Assembly (NCBI RefSeq): GCF_028583425.1 | Contig: NC_072797.1 | Coordinates: 20,556,001 to 20,620,000 of the forward strand | Source of the DNA: Eublepharis macularius | Lineage: Eukaryota > Chordata > Lepidosauria > Squamata > Eublepharidae | Direction: 5' to 3' | Length of the DNA: 64,000 nt | Part shown: positions 10,760-21,615 of the stretch, piece after piece | Numbering within the stretch: the stretch's first letter is position 1 | How the letters are laid out: each line of letters begins with the position of its first letter | Position numbers and translations under genes: made by a program | The notes under the pieces: generated by a model | What the model saw: the letters and a program-made list of their open reading frames with translations, nothing else | The model's database searches: none | What the model was told of the DNA's origin: nothing

Positions 10760-11727
10760 GTGTATATTTCAACATGAGTTCAGGGAGATGCAGCCCCCAT
10801 GCCACACATCCTGTGATCTGAGATGTCAGTGCCCTGGCTGAGATGTATAGAGTGTGTGACTGACTATAGATTTAGTTGCTGCCCTAAACTGTGCCATGAC
10901 TGTGTAGTCATGGTAGGAGGCAGGCAGGGGGATTTGGTTTTGTTTAGTTCAGTGGGAGCATTTGTCCTGCTTTTTTGTTTTGTCTTTTTTTACCCAGGCG
11001 CTGAGATCAGCATATGGGCAAAGAAGATACTATACCAACTAATCCCTGCTTCTACCCTGGCATAAATTCAGTGCTTATCATCTCTGGCTCCTGTGTTGGT
11101 ACCAGTACTCTGGCATGGGATTTAAATTGGCATTGTGTTAGCTCCGTTCCCCCAGCTATTCCATTTTATTTCTGGGTTATACTGGCATCTCTCCGTATTA
11201 CACTGCTGTGGGGTTGCTGACAATGTCATATAGGGAGTAATAGTTGACTTCATATGTGTGGATGAAAGTAGTCTTTACCTAAAGGCTGGGGCATTCATTT
11301 TTTTATGGCGTGTTATTTTACAGCAGAGTGTAGAAATAAGGCAGTTTCCGATTTCTTCTCCGAGTCTGGCACACTCTTGCTAAACTTGGCCCCCACAGAC
11401 ATGCAGTTCAGTTCTGAGTTCAGTGAGCTTTATTCCCAAGCAACTATGCTTCAGAGCGTAAAAATCTCTCCCCTCCCCATCCTCAGTCTTTTATTAACTC
11501 TAGTGGGGGAGAGCACCAAGTATAATACAGGTATCTGGCTTCTTTCCTAGAATGAATGGCACTGGGGAAACAGAGGTACAGGGAACAGGAGAGAAAAGGT
11601 TAACTGTCTCCTCTTCCCTGATGGTGTAGCCTTGGCTTCTCTATTCCCTGTTGGTTGTCCCTCCAGGGTTGGCCACTGTATGCAACAGGATGTTGGACCA
11701 GATGGATCACCAGTTTGAATCAGCAGG
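10760..11727. other. Intergenic, no supported gene
   Basis: This is mixed unique-looking sequence. The end (11670-11727, ATGTTGGACCAGATGG) resembles the 3' part of a dispersed repeat seen in many reptile LINE tails. Small ORFs here show no domain. Confidence 0.4.
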
Positions 11728-11735
11728 CCTTTTCT

Positions 11736-12106
11736 CAGGGCTCATTTTGAGGGGGAACGCGCAGGAACGCAGTTCCGGCAGTTCCCCAAAGAGGTCACAT
11801 GTCAGGTGGCCCCACCCACCTGACTCTCGGCCATTTTGGGCCCGTTTCAGCCTGGATTGGGGCCGAAACGGCCCGGATCGGGCCTCTGACGGGTGGCGGA
11901 TCACTCTCCCACTCAGCAGCAGCCCAATCCTGACCATTTTGGGCCCCTTTTCGGCCATTTTCAGCCCTTTTTTGCCATTTTTGGCCCAATATCGGCCCTG
12001 AATGGCCAGGATTGGGTCCAAAACAGCCAATGTCAGGGGGTGTGGCATATGCTAATGAGTTATGCTAATGAGTTCCTCCCACTCTTTTTCTAGGAAATGA
12101 CCCCTG
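11736..12106. mobile_element. hAT-like non-autonomous element, 371 bp
   Basis: A perfect 8-bp target duplication CCTTTTCT flanks it (11728-11735 and 12107-12114). The termini are CAGGGCTCATTT and AAATGACCCCTG, an inverted pair with one mismatch. The interior contains GGAACGCAGTTCCGG, shared with the CAGGGCTTTTT family, and repeated GGCC/CCATTTTGG blocks. An 8-bp duplication and CAGGG ends are typical of hAT transposons. No transposase is present; the ORFs inside are low-complexity shadows. Confidence 0.85.
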
Positions 12107-12114
12107 CCTTTTCT

Positions 12115-13176
12115 TATGCCCATATGTTCAGGTTGCGTGAATGTGGCTCTTTTAACGTTTAACCTTAAAAATGCATTGTGGATCCCTAATATGTTAGTTT
12201 TCTACTTGCAGAGAGAGAGGTTTTAAAAACGAAGATTTTTTTTGAAAATAGACAAAGGCATTCAGAAATCCCTGTTTGCAGTCTGAAGTAGTGCAGTCTA
12301 TTCAGCCATCTCAGGACTTTGCTTCCTCATTCTCACTTCTTTCTGCTGCATGTCTAGAATGAGCTTCATTGGAACGGGCTTTGTATTAGGAATAATAATT
12401 CAAGAAATATTTGATCAGCCCTGATTAACATCTGAACACAGAGCTCCGGATCTGGAAGCAAATGATGCTAAGCAATGCATTCCATACCTTCAAGGACTAT
12501 ATAAGAACTCAGCAGCTGTGCTTGTGCTCTTACCCCCATTATCTAGTATGAAATTTAGATTTTGTTCAAAAATGGGAAACGTCCCAAGAAACAAAAGCTC
12601 CCTGTTCCAGACCTGAAGGTCAACTCTGACTGCTGGCTCAGATTCTAACAAATCAATCCCAGGCTTTCTTTCAGGAATTGTTTAATCCTGATCGAGTTGG
12701 TTTTAATCAAGAGCTGCCTTCTGTCAGACAACAGAAAAAGAAGATCCAGAAATGTAATTTGACAAGCTAAAGGACAACAACCTCCTACTGTGTCTTGGTG
12801 TTTATTATATGCCACATGCTTTTCCTATACTATTCCAGGGGAAATGTATAAATAGCCTTTGCACATATTGGAGCTGGAGAAGGAAGCAAAGTGATGATTC
12901 TTTGGTAGAAAACAACACGTGATTTCAGTTATTCTGAATCATAGTTCCCAGAGAACAACAGCCAACCTCTTTCCTGCAAACACAGCGATAGCCATTAAAA
13001 TTCCTAAAGAAATTCCTGCGTGGTGGTCCTTCAAATTCTCAGCATATTGTGCCTTTATTATTGCTGGACTCATGTATATTTCCTGAGTGTTGTACCTTGT
13101 CTGTTTTACAAAATTGCCTGCCCCCATGTAGTCTGACCCATTCCCTAAGATCTTCATCACAAGTCTTGCTCTAGGT
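12115..13176. other. Intergenic, no supported gene
   Basis: This is AT-rich, largely unique-looking sequence. The minus-strand ORF at 12939-13274 runs into the transposon at 13185 and reads as a chance frame. No RNA gene is seen. Confidence 0.4.
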
Positions 13177-13184
13177 GTCCCCAC

Positions 13185-13877
13185 TAGAGATGGGCACAAA
13201 TAGCAATATGAACTAAAAAACCCCACAAACAGCCCAATCTGCTGTTTGCGAACAAGCTGTTCGTGAGGCCCCATTCTAAATGAACAGGTGGTCCTTGCAA
13301 GCCTCGTTCGTTGCTGTTCGTCAAGCCAGACAGTCTGGCACCTGCAATCAATTCCCGTGGCAACTCAGGCAGGGATTGTCTGAACTCTGTCTGAACTCCT
13401 GCTGTTGCCCTGGAAACCCCAATCTAAGCCCAATTTAATTTGATAGGCAGGTCTTCTTTCCAAGTGTGGACTGGAGCTCCAAATTTGTTACAAGAGGAAA
13501 AGACCAGGGGGGAGGGGGGCTCCCAGCTCTGGCTTTCAGGGAGAGACAGCTGCTGTTAGAGAGACAGGGTGGGTGCATTGGAGCTTGAATTTTCTTTGTG
13601 TGTGGTGGGATAGGGATCTACCCCTTCAAGTTCCAGGGCTGCTGCCAGGCTCTGGGGCCAAGCTATTATTTATTATTACATTTCCTGCTGCCTGCTCAGG
13701 TAGGGTTTCTGGGAGTGGTGCAGTAGGGATCTTGATGGCTGGAGGAGAGCCTGCTGGCCCCCACGAACAATGAACATGTTCGTGAAAGGATCATGTTCAT
13801 CAGTGTTCGTTGTTCATGGATGGCAATGAACAACGAACACCATGTTCGGGGGTTTTTCCTGTTCATGCCCATGTCTA
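13185..13877. mobile_element. hAT-like non-autonomous element, TAGAGATGGGCAC family
   Basis: This 693-bp element has a perfect 8-bp target duplication GTCCCCAC (13177-13184 and 13878-13885). The ends are TAGAGATGGGCAC and its near inverse ATGCCCATGTCTA. Subterminal regions are rich in GTTCGT/ACGAAC and GAACAACGAAC repeats. No transposase frame is recognisable. Confidence 0.88.
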
Positions 13878-14104
13878 GTCCCCACCAGATGAATGGAGGT
13901 GGTGGGCAGGGCCTTTTTATTTGTGGCACCACTATAGAATTATCCTCCCCTGGAGGCTGGAGCAGTCTCAGCTGTCATTTCATTGCCAGGCAAAGACATT
14001 TGTATTTCAATTGACTTTGGGTTAGCGTCCTTATGCAACACCATGTCTTCAGTCGGAAAGTTAATTATTACCTCTTCCATGATAACTTGCTAACATGCAA
14101 AGGA

Positions 14105-14345
14105 AATTTTTAAACTACAGCTGTGTTTTTTATCATGTTTATTGATGTGTCTTTTATTTCATTGCTGTGTTTCTATTGGCACGGTTGCTGGTTTCTGTAT
14201 ATGTTTTAATTACTGTGTTGCTGTTTTTTTTTCTTATTTAATGAATTATGGGGTTAGGTGCTTATTAATAATGATGTTTTTGATTGTTAGCTACTTTGGA
14301 CATTTTGTAGAAAGGCAGTGCAAAAAGTATCTTGCATAAATAAAC
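14105..14345 (+). repeat. LINE 3' tail (L2-like), degraded
   Basis: A T-rich 3' region ends TAGCTACTTTGGACATTTTG, AGAAAGGCAGTGCAAAAAG and CATAAATAAACA. This is the pattern of L2-type 3' ends. No coding part is visible. Confidence 0.5.
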
Positions 14346-15330
14346 AGAAGGAGCCATGCTGGATCAGCTCCATCTAGTCCAGAATTCTGCAATCAATGGG
14401 CCAGCCAGATGCTGTCAGAAAGCTTGCAAGCAAGTTGTGAAGGCAGCATCCCCCTATCCTGTTTTTTGTTCCCAGCATCTAGTATTCAGAAGCCTAGACT
14501 TGCTGATAGAGATGGGCACGATCCAAAAATAATTAACGATCCAGCTGATCGTGGATCGGCGCCGTCGACGATCCTGAATTAACGATCCACACTGATCATC
14601 TCCCGTTCCCAAACCGTGGATCGTGGATCATGGATGCCAAAACGGGGCACACTGGTATTCCCAGCTATGTGGGAATGTGGGTTGTGGCGGCAGCTGACTC
14701 TCTCAGTCTCTCTCTCTCTCTCTCCAAAGGCTAGCAAGTAGCAAGCAAGAGCTCTGTGCCACTCCACTGCTCGCAGAAAGTGAAACCCAGCCTGGGAGAC
14801 CACGGCTATTTATAAGCATTGGTCCCATTCAGCAACACAGGAGGTCTGTGTTTGGCCGTCAGAGCTGCCTATCAGGGTTTGCAGGGGTGAGATTGGAGTG
14901 CCCATGGCTACAGAACACCCCCTTCCCCCTCCCTCCCCTGGGTGTCTTCTCCCATCTTGTGACTGCTTTGCTGCTCCGTGGTTGGAAGGAAGCCCTGCTG
15001 ATCAAGGAAAGCTGGGCTTCCATTCGGGTTTCCAGGGCGACAGGAGGGCAAACAGAGCTCAGGCATTCCCCTGGCTCCGTTGCCAGGGGAATAGATTGCT
15101 GGCGCCTGAGTGTCTGGATCCCCGAACCGAGCCCGATAGCCCCGATCCAGGCCTCTCCCGACCGCTGGATCGTTGGCCGTGGCCAATCATGATCCGCCGG
15201 GTCATGATCGCGCGATTGCCATTATTATGGGTTTTTTTCGTTCGTAATGCGGATCATGCCCATCTCTACTTGCTGGCTTCATAGCCATCATGACTAATAG
15301 CTGTTTCCCTCCATGAGTTTGACTTCTTAT
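14346..15330 (+). repeat. Dispersed repeat (GCCATGCTGGATCAG type) split by a transposon
   Basis: The left part (14346-14506: GGAGCCATGCTGGATCAG, then GCCAGCCAGATGCTG) continues after the transposon insertion at 15269 (CTTGCTGGCTTCATAGCC). The family occurs widely in reptile genomes, but I cannot assign its class. Confidence 0.5.
14507..15268. mobile_element. hAT-like non-autonomous element, TAGAGATGGGCAC family
   Basis: This 762-bp element has target duplication CTTGCTGA/CTTGCTGG (7 of 8 match). The ends are TAGAGATGGGCACGATCC and GGATCATGCCCATCTCTA. The interior repeats GATCGT/ACGATC words and includes a CT run at 14698-14722. It is inserted in an older repeat. It is the same terminal family as 13185-13877, but the subterminal words differ. 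Confidence 0.85.
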
Positions 15331-15339
15331 TTTTAAAAA

Positions 15340-15940
15340 AGCCACACGAGCTAGTGATCTTCATCATGGTTTACAGCAACAAATTAGACAATTTGTGCAT
15401 TGTGTGAAGAAGTATTTCCTTTTGTCTGTTCATTGCTTGCTGCCAATCCATTTGATTGGAGGACCCCAAGAGAGGGAGAACGAACCAGCCACTGTAGCTG
15501 CTTTCTTTAACAGAAGCTTGATTGTGACATATTAGTGTGTGATACTTCTAACTCAGTTTTGCTTCTTTTCTGCAGCCTGCTGTTTAAAGTCACAGGAGTA
15601 GGCCAGACTTGGGGCGGGGTAGGTGGGTTGGAATCCACTGGCAACTCAACTCTTTATATTATTTCTAATTTTATACCTCTGCCACACCCTCATTAAGAGT
15701 CTTTCACTTTTATTAGAACATAAGAACAAGTTAATTTACAAGAATCTGCAAGTTAACTGGGCTTGAGGCTTCTTTGGACATATTCATTCAGATATGCTCC
15801 ACTTCTAAACTGCAAAATATGGGGCCATCGTGTAGTGAAGCAGAGAAAAGAGTAACATATGCCTTATGGTGGGCATTTCTAGCACAACAAAAAGACTGCT
15901 GTCAGTTGCTTTTTATCAAAGGCTCGCTGCTGTTATACAG
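15340..15940. other. Intergenic, no supported gene
   Basis: Nothing recognisable lies here; several short ORFs have no domain. Confidence 0.35.
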
Positions 15941-15947
15941 TTATCCC

Positions 15948-16340
15948 AGGGCCACCGCTGGCGCCAGGGTTTCTGGCGCCCTGCAGCCACCCTCCCATGT
16001 GCGCGCACAGTGCACACAAGCCCCAGACAGCGTGATAATGTCATCATGCGATGACATCATCACACAGCAAAGCCAGGCCCATTGGCCAGCGGGTGGCTGG
16101 GGCGGTGTGAGGAGGCTGCTCGTGCTCCGCACACTGCCCTGGCCACCTGCTGTGCCTGGCCCATGGCTGCTGTGCCTGGCCGGGGGTGTGTGGTAGGGGT
16201 GGCAGCGTGGGGCTGGCCAGCTGCAGCAGCAGCTGCGGGCCAGGCACACCAGCTCTGTGGCGTGCGCCTCTGCCCCTGGCACACCCTCCAGTGCCCCCTG
16301 TAGTGCCCACAGCGCCCGCCTCAATGGTGGTGCTGGCCCT
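15948..16340. mobile_element. Probable GC-rich non-autonomous DNA element
   Basis: The ends are CAGGGCCACCGCTGG and GTGGTGCTGGCCCTG, roughly inverted. The interior has TGATGTCATC/GATGACATCATC palindromes, and its GC-rich composition is unlike the flanks. It resembles the better-defined element at 58694-59083. I could not find an 8-bp target duplication, so the boundaries are uncertain. Confidence 0.55.
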
Positions 16341-16504
16341 GCCCAGGGAATTTAAATTACAGTATTTTGTCACTGGGGAAAGCTTAGTTCTTCTTCTAAC
16401 TACAACATCCATGGCAATCATGAGTGTATTATAGGCTATGGTTGTGTAAGTATCAGGGGTACTAATCAAACAGTGCTTTTAACATCACTGTAGATAAGAA
16501 TTAT

Positions 16505-16960
16505 TTCTTATCATTTTTTCTTGTTCTTTTTCTTTGACTCTGGCATCCCCAGAACTGCAATGTCAATTATCCACACCTTTCGATTTTTTTCCACAACTGT
16601 TATGTCTGGTGTATTGTGTTCAAGGTGTCGATCAGTTTGTACTCTAAAATCCCGTAAGATCTTGACTTGATCATTTTCTAGCACCTTTTCCACCTAATGG
16701 TCCCGTGAATTCTTTGATACTGGCAGATTATACTTTTTACTCAGTGACCAATGAATCAACTTTGCAACCCTGTTGTGTCTAGCTTTGTAATCCTTCTTTG
16801 CAATTTTGCTGCATTCACAAATAAGGTGAGACACAGTTTCATCTTTTTCCTAGCAAAGTCGACATTTTGGATTTTTACTGATTTTCTGAATTTTAGCTTT
16901 CACAACATTCGTTTGCAATGCTTGTTCTTGTGCATTATCATCATCATCATCTCAGTAAGA
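16505..16960 (-). pseudogene. R4-like LINE C-terminal end (zinc knuckle and endonuclease), pseudogene
   Basis: On the minus strand the frame reads a CCHC-type knuckle (CRLC, then SHLICECSKIA), RHNRVAKLIHW, VEKVLENDQVKILRDF, QTDR, HNTPDITVVEKN and WIIDIAVLG. The PD...(D/E) pattern (PDI...IID) is the restriction-like endonuclease placed after the reverse transcriptase in site-specific LINEs such as R4, R2 and Dong. Two in-frame stops interrupt it, one in the knuckle and one before VEKVLEN. A 16-bp inverted repeat (around 16949-16980) sits at its upstream end. It is a dead fragment. Confidence 0.75.
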
Positions 16961-16984
16961 AAGTTTGCCTTTCTTACTGAGATC

Positions 16985-17215
16985 CAAGGCGGATTGCATA
17001 GGGCAAGTGGAAATACAATATGATCAACAGCTAGGACATTCATCAGTGTACAATACTGAACAAACAGTTAGGACATTCAGTGAAAGAGAATACAATAGGG
17101 CATGGAAGCAGAGAATTTTGAAAGCCAAGCATAAAGCCAAGCACAGAGATGAAATCTTTCCAAAACCAAGCATAACTAAATCACATGGCATGTTTAGTAG
17201 CATGGAAACTCCCTA
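16985..17215. other. Intergenic, nothing recognised
   Basis: The stretch is AT-rich with short ORFs and no known domain. Confidence 0.3.
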
Positions 17216-17540
17216 GTAGGTGCATGTCTGCCAGTACCCAATAGAGTAGCGTATATTCCCTGTCCCTGCCAATGAATCTCTCTTGGGTACTTCTTACAAC
17301 ACAGCCCTATAATCTGGGTAGAAAGCTCTCCTGAATAATTCAGTTTTGCATAGTTTGCAGAGAGCCAGAAGAGGGGGAGCTTTCTTGAACTCCTCAGGCA
17401 GGCTGTTCCATAAGACGGGTGCAGAGCAGTATCTGCAAAACGTTCTGTCCAGATGTGAGAAGCTGCCCTGGTAGAGCATAACGGGAGAGGCGGTCACATA
17501 GATATGAGGGATCACGATCTCCCATATTCATCTGCTAGTC
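17216..17540 (-). pseudogene. LINE ORF C-terminal fragment (L2-like)
   Basis: The minus strand carries APVLWNSLPEEFKKAPPLL and KLCKTELFRRAFYPDY. The LWNSLP...AP...F...K..LFRRAF pattern is the conserved C-terminal end of L2-type LINE ORF2 proteins. Stops lie close upstream. Confidence 0.65.
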
Positions 17541-18597
17541 TGTGAACGATTTGAAAGTTTTGTTTTATGCAGATAGATTGTGTTATTCTTAATATTGTTT
17601 GGAAACTGGGAAAATGGGTCTAGCATTGGCTGTTACTCATGATAACTGAACGGAGTCTCCTGATTCAGAGGCAGGATGCCTTTGTTGGTCAGATGCTGGG
17701 GAGCAGACAGCGGGTGAGGGGTGTTTCATGCAGGCCCTACATGTGAGCTTCCCTGTTGTATCTGACTGGCCACTTTGGGGGAAAGGTGGGAACAGGGGGC
17801 AAGAGAACACCACGCAGAAGAACAAAGTCCAGGGGGGCACTAGCTGCTGATTATGATCATTTATATGTGAAATTCGCAGACAAAAGTACACAAATACATT
17901 AACTACCAAAGGAACCCTGTATAGCTATAAGAATTAGGGGGGAGGGGGAATCGAACCATTTTCCTATTGCCCAACTCTCTAGCTGGCTAATTAAATTAAG
18001 GCTGGAAGGCAGCCTAGAGAAAAAGGGGGAGAAAAGGAGCCATGGAGAGAGACCAGCAGAAAGAAGGACAAGAAGTTGGAAAGGCCCAAGCAGCAGAAAA
18101 CCAAAAAAGAGTAAGTGGTTGGCACAGGAAGAAAGGCAGGTGGTCAAAGGCCTTTGAAATGCCTCAGGACAGTTCTGGAATAGTAGTGAGGTAGGGCTAA
18201 TTACTTTTTTTTTTTTAAAGGAGACATGCAGGAATGTGAAAAGCTGTGCCTCTTGGGCCAGCTTTGGCCATCACAATGCTACAGTAACAGGAGAAGCTGC
18301 GATCGGTGGGATTTGCCCATCTCAGCAACTCTTAAAGGTACAAGAGCCATCTGAACTGAGCAATGCTAGGGCAGCTTTGTTCCTCGTGGGGATTTGAAGA
18401 ATATTTGAAATGAAGTGTTTTGAAAACAGCTGAATGAATTCCAGCTTTCACTGACAAGCTTCCTGCTTGGCAATCCGATGCCACAGAAGAAGGTGCTCTG
18501 GTACCGGTAGCAGCTACATAGAAAACCGATTTTGTGCAATTCTAGTGTGCTTATTCAGAGCTGAGTCCAGGGCATATTCAGTAAACCTTACTGCCAA
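17541..18597. other. Intergenic, no supported gene
   Basis: Nothing recognised. The minus-strand ORFs at 17637-17909 and 17899-18147 are unsupported frames. Confidence 0.35.
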
Positions 18598-18684
18598 ACA
18601 ACAACAACAAACTGCACTTATATACTGCTCTTCTAGACAGATTAGTACCCCACTGAAAGCAGTGAACAAAGTCAGTGTGCTATT
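18598..18684 (-). repeat. SINE 3' fragment (family with GCAGTATATAAGTGCAG tail)
   Basis: (AAC)n is followed by TGCACTTATATACTGCTCTTC, then ATTAGTACCCC and AGCAGTGAACAAAGTC. This is the reverse complement of the 3' part of the SINE at 51870-52105. Only the tail half is present. Confidence 0.7.
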
Positions 18685-18692
18685 ATCCTCCC

Positions 18693-18949
18693 CAGGGCTT
18701 TTTTTTCAGCAGGAACGCGGTGGAACGGAGTTCCGGCACCTCTTGAAAATGGCCACATGGCCGGTGGCCCCGCCCCCTGATCTCCAGACAGAGGGAAGTT
18801 TAGATTGCCCTCCACACCAGCCACCAAGGGCAATTTAAACTTTAAAAAAACTCCCCCCACCCTGTTCCAGCTGACCCAAAGTGACGTCATTGTGCAGTCC
18901 TGAGTTCCACCAGAGTTCCACCACCTCTTTTCCCAGAAAAAAAGCCCTG
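18693..18949. mobile_element. hAT-like MITE, CAGGGCTTTTTTTC family
   Basis: A perfect 8-bp target duplication ATCCTCCC flanks it (18685-18692 and 18950-18957). The ends are CAGGGCTTTTTTT and AAAAAAAGCCCTG. Subterminal motifs are GGAACGGAGTTCCGGCACC and GTTCCACCACCTC. The interior contains GGTGGCCCCGCCCCCTGATC and GACCCAAAGTGACGTCA. The insertion is 257 bp with no coding capacity. Confidence 0.92.
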
Positions 18950-19011
18950 ATCCTCCCGATATAGCTGGGGAGCTGGGGTTGAGAGAAGCACCTAATTCAA
19001 GGACACCTACG

Positions 19012-19228
19012 GAGAGTCTCTCTACACAAGACTTCTGACTTGTTCTCCATGTGTCAAGAGACACAATGTTAGCCGGGAAGCAGAGCTTTAAATGACAGAG
19101 CCAGCAGAGGTTGCTACAGAGGGGACAGATTCTCTCACAGCCCTCTGCTGCCTCTGGTGTGCTGGACTGTCTCCCCTTCCAGAGCTTTTGCCCTGTTGAG
19201 ACTCAGTTAATTCAAGGTTTTAAGCAGC
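19012..19228. repeat. AGTCTCTCTACACAAGA repeat, partial
   Basis: The stretch from GAGAGTCTCTCTACACAAG through GACACAATGTTAGCC to AGTTAATTCAAGG is paralogous to 42627-42833. The ends match the terminal sequence of the foldback elements at 25011 and 63383. Only one terminus is present here. Confidence 0.65.
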
Positions 19229-20631
19229 GAGGATAGCAGGGCAAAGGCTACTGACTTGACATACTTGCCTCCCAGCCAGTACTGATGTTCTGCTGCCCAC
19301 TTATGCTGGTGTGGAGAAAAATCAGAGTCCTTCTTAATCTCTGAGTGCTCATAGAATCTGAAGAGGGGGTGGGGGGTCCAGATTGTTCCCTGCCCCGTGA
19401 TTCTCACAGACCTCAGCTTGTCATGTAGTGCTGAACACATTTCTCCACCAGCCGCTGGTTGCAGAGGTTTGCCGTTTTGAGATACTGTTTTCCATTGATT
19501 TAAAAGTCAAGAGGGTGATTATTCTTAAGGCTAAAGATCTATTGGAAAAACTTAATTTTCCTACAATGTATGCTATCGAAAGTTTAAAACACTCCTCAGC
19601 CATTGCAGCGTGTGCGCAGTAACAACCTGGACGCTGTAAGGTGCCTCAGTGTTAATGCAGGTGTGCTAGAAACAATCTACCTCTGTTTCCCACTCAAGAG
19701 ATTTCAGAAGGGAGCAGAACCCTAATCAGTAATGCTAGTAAACCACTCTAGCAAACTCTTAATGTGTCCCCCACCTCCGCCCTGGAGGCAAACACAGGAA
19801 CCATGTAGGGAAAGTGATGCCTCAGGGACCAGACACTGGCTGTTCCCGGTAAAGATGTTTGCATGCACCTATAAATCATGCCAAGAAAATGTCTTCCTTT
19901 TTCACACAGCTTAAAAAGCAGAAATCTGCAGGCAAAACTTTTTCCACCATTGCCTCTCCATTCAAGGAAAGCCTTTCTGGCATGTTCATTCTGGCTGTTT
20001 TGCAGCTGTTCAAGCATGGACCCATCTGTTCTTTAAAAAGTGACTGGCGGCTCTACATTTCAGAACTTCCTGGTTGGAAATACCGTAACTACTGTTGTTA
20101 CATCACTAATAGGCTCTTCAAAATTCAAAGGCAAATTAACTCTCCGTATTAAAAGCAGGCAGTCTTTAACTCCTAATATATAATTGTGTGATTAGCCAGC
20201 TTACTTTTGGGGGGAGAGCTCCTAATAGCCCTCCAACCATAATATTTAACAACAGCGGGGGTGGTGATGGTGGAATTACAATGGATCCCAGTCATAGTTC
20301 TGCTTAGCAACACGGCTACCCACCTGAAACATACTTCTGTTGGAGTCTGTAGGATTGTAACCTGTTTATAATAGGCACCATTTCGACAACTGGTTAAAAA
20401 GTAGAATGAAAACAAAAATATTATTGTTAAAAATATGGATTATACATACATTAAAAGGTCCAGCTGTAAAAATTAGAATTGTGACCATGGATAGAAATTG
20501 TCGATGCAAATTTGTGCAACTGATGAAAAGGGAAGAACCGGTCCTGCTTTTCAACATCGAGAAAAAGCATTTGAGGGGAAAGAAGGGCTCCTGGAGGCAG
20601 CAACCGGGAACTGCAAGCACGCTTTTGAGGA
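19229..20631. other. Intergenic, no supported gene
   Basis: AT-rich unique-looking DNA with short ORFs of unknown character. Nothing is recognised. Confidence 0.35.
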
Positions 20632-20648
20632 AGGAAGGAAGGAAGGAA
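20632..20648. repeat. GGAA microsatellite
   Basis: A short run of GGAA units. Confidence 0.8.
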
Positions 20649-20944
20649 AAGAAAGAAATGAGTGTAGTGTATAGAAAAAAGGAAGAGTGAAAAACCTAAA
20701 ACCTCAGCTAAAAAACCCCCTGGTAACTTCTGGCCTCAATTCACTCCTGTTGACGAGTGCCACTTGTATGGTGAAAACCTGATGCACTTTGCATTTGAAG
20801 CCAGGATGAAGAGTGGCAAACAATTTAATTTTAAGAAGAACGATTGCAATATCTGGTTGTTTCACTAAGCGGCAATTCCCGTTTGCCTTTGCCACAACAG
20901 GCCCAATGCTTGCACATTCCCCTACCATCTCCCTTATTATGCAG

Positions 20945-21163
20945 TAGGGTTGCCAGCCTCCAGGTAGTGGCTGGGGATCTCCCGGAATTACAACTGGTCT
21001 CCAGACCACAGAGATCAGTTCACCTGGAGAAAATGACTACTTTGGGGGGTGGACCCTATGGAATTATGCCATGCCAAGGTTCTTTCCCTCCCCAAACCCC
21101 ATTTTCTCCAGGTTTCACCCCCCAAATCTCCAGGAATTTCCAGACTTGGAGCTGGCAACCCTA
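20945..21163. mobile_element. hAT-like MITE, TAGGGTTGCCA family
   Basis: A perfect 8-bp target duplication TTATGCAG flanks it (20937-20944 and 21164-21171). The ends are TAGGGTTGCCAGCCTCCAGG and GAGCTGGCAACCCTA. The interior includes GGAATTACAACTGGTCTCC and AAATCTCCAGGAATTTCC. It is 219 bp and non-coding. Confidence 0.92.
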
Positions 21164-21333
21164 TTATGCAGAGCATGAAAACAAACTCTAATTGCCGCTG
21201 ATGTCTGAATACAAACACACGGGCAAACTCCCACAAACTGGAATTCAGTCCTGGTTTAAAATCCTATCTGAAGAGTAGGCGGGCAGCAGACTAACTCCCA
21301 TTCGCACTCATTGAGTCTATTGTACCACTTCCA

Positions 21334-21336
<3 letters not shown>

Positions 21337-21380
<44 letters not shown>

Positions 21381-21381
21381 A
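21337..21381. repeat. (TAG)n microsatellite, SINE tail
   Basis: Fifteen TAG units form the tail of the adjacent minus-strand SINE. Confidence 0.95.
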
Positions 21382-21615
21382 TATTCAATGTATATGCCGC
21401 CCTTCAGGATGACTTAAAACCCACTCAGAGCAGTTTACAAAGTATGTTATTATTATCCCCACAAGAAAACACCCCGTGAGGTGGGTGGGGCTGAGAGAGC
21501 TCCTAGAAGCTGTGATTGACCCAAAGTCACCCAGCTGGCTTCAAGCAGAGGAGTGGGGAATCAAACCCGGTTCTCCAGATTAGAGTCCTACTACTCTTAA
21601 CCACTATACCAAAGT
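21382..21615 (-). repeat. tRNA-derived squamate SINE (family A)
   Basis: Read on the minus strand it has the tRNA-like head (TGGTATAGTGGTTAAGAG, GGTTTGATTCC), the body and the TATATAAATC-like tail passing into the TAG/CTA run. It is inserted in an older repeat whose second copy at 24590 lacks it. Confidence 0.9.

Noticed and set aside
15774..16469. Plus- and minus-strand ORFs of about 140 codons
   Set aside because: They overlap each other inside a GC-rich element and show no recognisable protein motif.
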